Assembly: GCA_003132105.1 (NCBI GenBank)
Contig: PKWS01000323.1
Coordinates: 1 to 32,540, forward strand
DNA length: 32,540 nt
Direction: 5' to 3'
Source: Desulfosporosinus sp.
GTDB lineage: Bacteria > Bacillota > Desulfitobacteriia > Desulfitobacteriales > Desulfitobacteriaceae
The translations under genes and the position numbers were made by a program. The notes under the pieces were generated by a model. The model was not told the DNA's origin. It ran no database searches and worked only from the letters and a program-made list of their open reading frames with translations. Every line of letters starts with the position of its first letter. Position 1 is the stretch's first letter. This document shows, piece after piece, positions 30,190-32,540 of the stretch.

Positions 30190-30437
30190 GAACCATGTTG
30201 GCGGTTATCTGGGAGATTATTCAATCCCTAGCCTGGATGTTCTTAATATATATAATCCTTCAGGTTATGATCGGATGCTCCTCATTTCCTTATAAAATGA
30301 CAGGTTTTGATGTTAGCGCGACCGGTGGCCAGCAATTTTGGAATAATGGCCCTGGGCCGTCTCAGCCGTACTTTACTGAGAGTATTACGGTTAGTGGGCA
30401 TTTTTCAGATCCGCGGTATCTTAGGGAAAATAAGTGA
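30186..30437 (+). CDS. Putative phage lipoprotein
   Basis: 83 residues from the ATG at 30186. A hydrophobic stretch at 5-30 ends in VMIGC (Cys31), a lipobox-like site, followed by CSSFPYKMTGF and a Gly/Pro/Asn-rich tail. Overlap with a tiny membrane protein upstream recalls spanin pairs (Rz/Rz1), though the tail is not as Pro-rich as Rz1. A lipoprotein would imply a Gram-negative host if it is a spanin. Inference from sequence only. Confidence 0.5.
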   Translation: MRTMLAVIWEIIQSLAWMFLIYIILQVMIGCSSFPYKMTGFDVSATGGQQFWNNGPGPSQPYFTESITVSGHFSDPRYLRENK

Positions 30438-30539
30438 AGGACAAGGTTACACTGCTGGAGGTATATCTAAAATGATATTCCCAGTGAAGGACAAGGTTAC
30501 ACTGCTGGAGGTATATCTAAAATGATATTCCCAGTGAAG
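30434..30539 (+). repeat. 50-bp perfect tandem duplication of a translation start region
   Basis: 30434-30483 equals 30484-30533; GTGAAG marks each border and a third partial copy. Each unit has its own CTGGAGG and ATG. The last 20 bases, AAAATGATATTCCCAGTGAA, occur a third time at 32519-32538. Confidence 0.9.
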
Positions 30540-30683
30540 CAGTGGCAGCATGGTAAGTACATTGCAGTATGTGTATTTAAGCATCATAGTTATACCTGTA
30601 GTTTGTTCTTTGACAATTTAATGCTTCGATTCGCTCAGCTCGGGACAGAGAACCGCCGGGCTATTGTAGTTTGCAGAATATGA
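30522..30683 (+). CDS. Small protein before the terminase
   Basis: 53 residues. GGAGG lies nine bases before the ATG at 30522. MIFPVKQWQHGKYIAVCVF opens it; three Cys, His-rich middle. The duplicated upstream copy of its start (ATG at 30472) gives only 17 residues (MIFPVKDKVTLLEVYLK). It overlaps the terminase start by four bases. Not recognised. Confidence 0.55.
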   Translation: MIFPVKQWQHGKYIAVCVFKHHSYTCSLFFDNLMLRFAQLGTENRRAIVVCRI

Positions 30684-32512
30684 GTAGCCCTTACCCCAAA
30701 ATCCAGTTTCCTTTAATATTGGCCCCACTTTTTGAGCCGCATCTTTATAAAGTTGTATGGGGTGGCCGTGGAGGACTTAAAACAAGAAACATCGCCCAGG
30801 CTTTGGTAATCCTGGGCGCTGCTACATCTATCAGAGTAATTTGTTGCAGAGAGATCCAAAAGTCTCTTAAAGATTCAGTACATCAGGAACTAGCCGATGC
30901 TATAGTTCGTGCTGGGCTTGATGATTATTATCGCATCCTGGATAATGAGATCCGGGGTATAAATAATGGTACATTCTTCATCTTCACTGGTCTTAAATCC
31001 AATAGCTCCTCGATTAAATCCACAGCAGCTTTAAATATAGCTTGGGTAGAAGAAGCCGAAGGTGTATCTAAATCATCGTGGGAGTTCCTTGAACCTACGA
31101 TGAGAACACCTTGGCTATTACCCTGCCAGTTCTGGCCCATAGGTACTAAGTTCACGCCGGAAGAACGAAGATTAAATGGTCGGTGGGTAGATCCTGAGAT
31201 CTGGTGTTCATTCAATCCAGATGATGAGACTGACGAAACATATGTTAAATTTGTAGGAGGAGATCCGCCTAGATCAGGATGGAAGCCGCCGCCCGGAGCC
31301 TGGATATGTATGACTTCTTGGCGTGATAATCCATGGATGCCAAGTAATCTTATCATGCAGAAGGACCATCTTGAGGCCACTGATTATGATGCTTATCTTC
31401 ATGTGTGGGAAGGTAAGCCCAGAAAGATGTCTGCAGCTCAAGTACTTCGAGATAAATATGTGAAGCAATGGTTCGAACCCGATCCAGACACATGGGATGG
31501 CCCATATGATGGAACTGACTGGGGATTCTCTAGTGATCCATCAGCTCATAGCCGATGCTGGGTATTCCAAAGACGATTATATATAGAATATGGTTATTAT
31601 GGCTATGGTGTGGAGAATGATGATCTATCTGAATGGTTGAATCAAATGCCCGATGCAGCTAGGCAAGTAAATAGGGCAGACTGTGCCAGGCCAGAAACTA
31701 TCAGCCATTGTCGCAGGCATGGTCATCCGTTAATGATACCGTGTGAGAAATGGCCAGGATCAGTAGAAGATGGAGTTTCATACCTACGTGGTGAATTTGA
31801 TCAGATTGTAATCCACCCGAGATGTGAATCAGCACTGGAAGAAGCTCGGTTATGGTCCTATGAGATAGATAAGAATAGTCAAGAAGTATTGCCTAAACTA
31901 AAGAAAGGCCATGATCATATAATGGATTCTATACGTTACGCTATAGGCCCACTCATTCGAGGCGCTGTTAAGTTGCCTGGTAACTGGTGGCGTAGATGGA
32001 CTGAGACAGAAGCCACGGAACGAGCCATTTCAATCAAGTACGTCATTGTAACCGTTGATGAAACAACAGAAGGAGCTGCTGAACTACGGGCCGTATTCCA
32101 ATTATGGGGTGTTGGTGGCTATAGTAAGATATTCCTGTTAAAAGAGGCAGGCTGTTTTGGCCTATTACCTGAGATCATGGATGAGATAGCTAAATTCTGG
32201 GAGGAATGTGCCCAGTTTGGCAGTTATGTTAAAGCAGCTAGTGAGTTATGGTGTGAGAGTAAATCAATTGGATCTACATTGATCAAAACTCTACGCGCAA
32301 AAGGTATACCTGCAAGGGAATGGGATCAAGAAGATTTGAGCATGAATGATCCATCCTGGAGGGCAAAGCAAGCTTCAGTTCATCTGCATGACGGTAGGGT
32401 ATATATTCCAGTTGGCCCATGTATAGCTATGCAAGAAATAGAAGGTCTTGCCACTAATGCGTTAACTCTAGCATTAATGGTTTGGCAGAAGAGGGGCGGG
32501 GGCGTAGGATAA
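30680..32512 (+). CDS. terL: Terminase large subunit with extra C-terminal nuclease-like domain
   Basis: 610 residues from the ATG at 30680, which overlaps the preceding stop. ATPase: Walker A-like GGRGGLKT (28-35), Walker B IAWVEEAEG (120-128), coupling motif FTGLKS. Nuclease (RNase H-like): TDWGFSSDP with Asp280, NRADCARPE, and GHDHIMDSIRYA with Asp412 and Asp416. That makes a PBSX-type (Terminase_3) enzyme, normally about 430 residues. A further 180 residues form a second RNase H-like unit resembling Terminase_6C: VTVDET (Asp460), LWCESKSIGSTLIKTLRAKG (Glu526) and VYIPVG, but the last acidic motif seems lost in LATNALTLALMVW. It packages DNA into the procapsid and cuts it. The second domain is probably non-catalytic. 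Confidence 0.9.
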   Translation: MSSPYPKIQFPLILAPLFEPHLYKVVWGGRGGLKTRNIAQALVILGAATSIRVICCREIQKSLKDSVHQELADAIVRAGLDDYYRILDNEIRGINNGTFFIFTGLKSNSSSIKSTAALNIAWVEEAEGVSKSSWEFLEPTMRTPWLLPCQFWPIGTKFTPEERRLNGRWVDPEIWCSFNPDDETDETYVKFVGGDPPRSGWKPPPGAWICMTSWRDNPWMPSNLIMQKDHLEATDYDAYLHVWEGKPRKMSAAQVLRDKYVKQWFEPDPDTWDGPYDGTDWGFSSDPSAHSRCWVFQRRLYIEYGYYGYGVENDDLSEWLNQMPDAARQVNRADCARPETISHCRRHGHPLMIPCEKWPGSVEDGVSYLRGEFDQIVIHPRCESALEEARLWSYEIDKNSQEVLPKLKKGHDHIMDSIRYAIGPLIRGAVKLPGNWWRRWTETEATERAISIKYVIVTVDETTEGAAELRAVFQLWGVGGYSKIFLLKEAGCFGLLPEIMDEIAKFWEECAQFGSYVKAASELWCESKSIGSTLIKTLRAKGIPAREWDQEDLSMNDPSWRAKQASVHLHDGRVYIPVGPCIAMQEIEGLATNALTLALMVWQKRGGGVG

Positions 32513-32521
32513 GGAGAAAAA

Positions 32522-32540
32522 ATGATATTCCCAGTGAATA
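32522..32540 (+). CDS. Start of next gene (partial)
   Basis: AAGGAG lies five bases before the ATG; six codons (MIFPVN) are visible before the window ends. The first 17 bases equal those of the gene at 30522 and its duplicate at 30472. By position this could be the portal gene, but nothing in the six codons shows that. Confidence 0.4.

Noticed and set aside
30928..31380. Minus-strand frame inside the terminase
   Set aside because: The + strand terminase motifs are unmistakable here; the antisense frame shows no domain.
1..32540. tRNA genes
   Set aside because: No cloverleaf with GGTTCRA-type T-arm was noticed in the intergenic gaps by eye; a tRNAscan run would be needed to be sure.

Overview
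The window is one stretch of a tailed double-stranded DNA bacteriophage genome. The evidence is a large terminase at the right end, a small-terminase candidate, an endolysin and a holin candidate at the left end, a complete phage replication set in between, and about 65 tightly packed, often overlapping genes, nearly all on the + strand. The DNA is AT-rich by eye. Most genes have clear purine-rich ribosome binding sites (AGGAGG-like), and sigma70-like promoters (TTTACA or TTTACT, then TATAAT or TATGAT) can be read directly, so the host should be a bacterium using Shine-Dalgarno initiation and an ordinary housekeeping sigma factor. The host genus cannot be read from the sequence.

Layout. (1) 1-3341: end of a virion or secreted protein with a GH26 beta-mannanase domain and InlB-type repeats, then a TIGR02594-type endolysin, a 54-residue holin candidate and an Ala-rich protein, closed by a terminator at 3418-3468. 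(2) 3470-3792: AT-rich control region with two large palindromes and a promoter. (3) 3793-16195: early and replication genes: SNF2-type helicase, probable ssDNA-binding protein, archaeo-eukaryotic-type primase, UvrD-type helicase with a broken P-loop, stand-alone TSCPD protein, DEDDh exonuclease, and many tiny Cys-rich proteins. (4) 16266-22823: sliding clamp, a likely DNA-hypermodification module (TET-associated glycosyltransferase plus radical SAM enzyme), family B DNA polymerase and a VRR-NUC/PD-(D/E)XK nuclease. (5) 22836-27157: accessory zone of very small proteins, a GH-rich NTG-repeat protein, a serine-recombinase stub and one GC-richer gene. (6) 27130-27543: the only minus-strand gene, a regulator candidate with its own promoter. 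(7) 27544-28875: decayed, repeat-rich region. (8) 28876-32540: small terminase, permuted papain-like hydrolase, small membrane protein and lipoprotein, large terminase with an extra C-terminal nuclease-like domain.

How it works together. Primase, helicases, clamp, family B polymerase, exonuclease and ssDNA-binding protein make up an almost self-sufficient replisome. The glycosyltransferase and radical SAM enzyme probably decorate the phage DNA against host nucleases, but no methylase, hydroxymethylase or TET enzyme that would make the acceptor base is visible here. At least six early promoters share a motif GGATTAWAG close to the transcription start, pointing to a common early-expression unit.

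Two genome-wide oddities stand out. Perfect or near-perfect tandem duplications (21, 21, 44, 50 and 60 bp) occur at five places, one of which breaks a gene. Three genes are each out of frame by exactly one base at a homopolymer (C7, T6, T7), which could be sequencing undercalls, real decay, or in one or two cases recoding.
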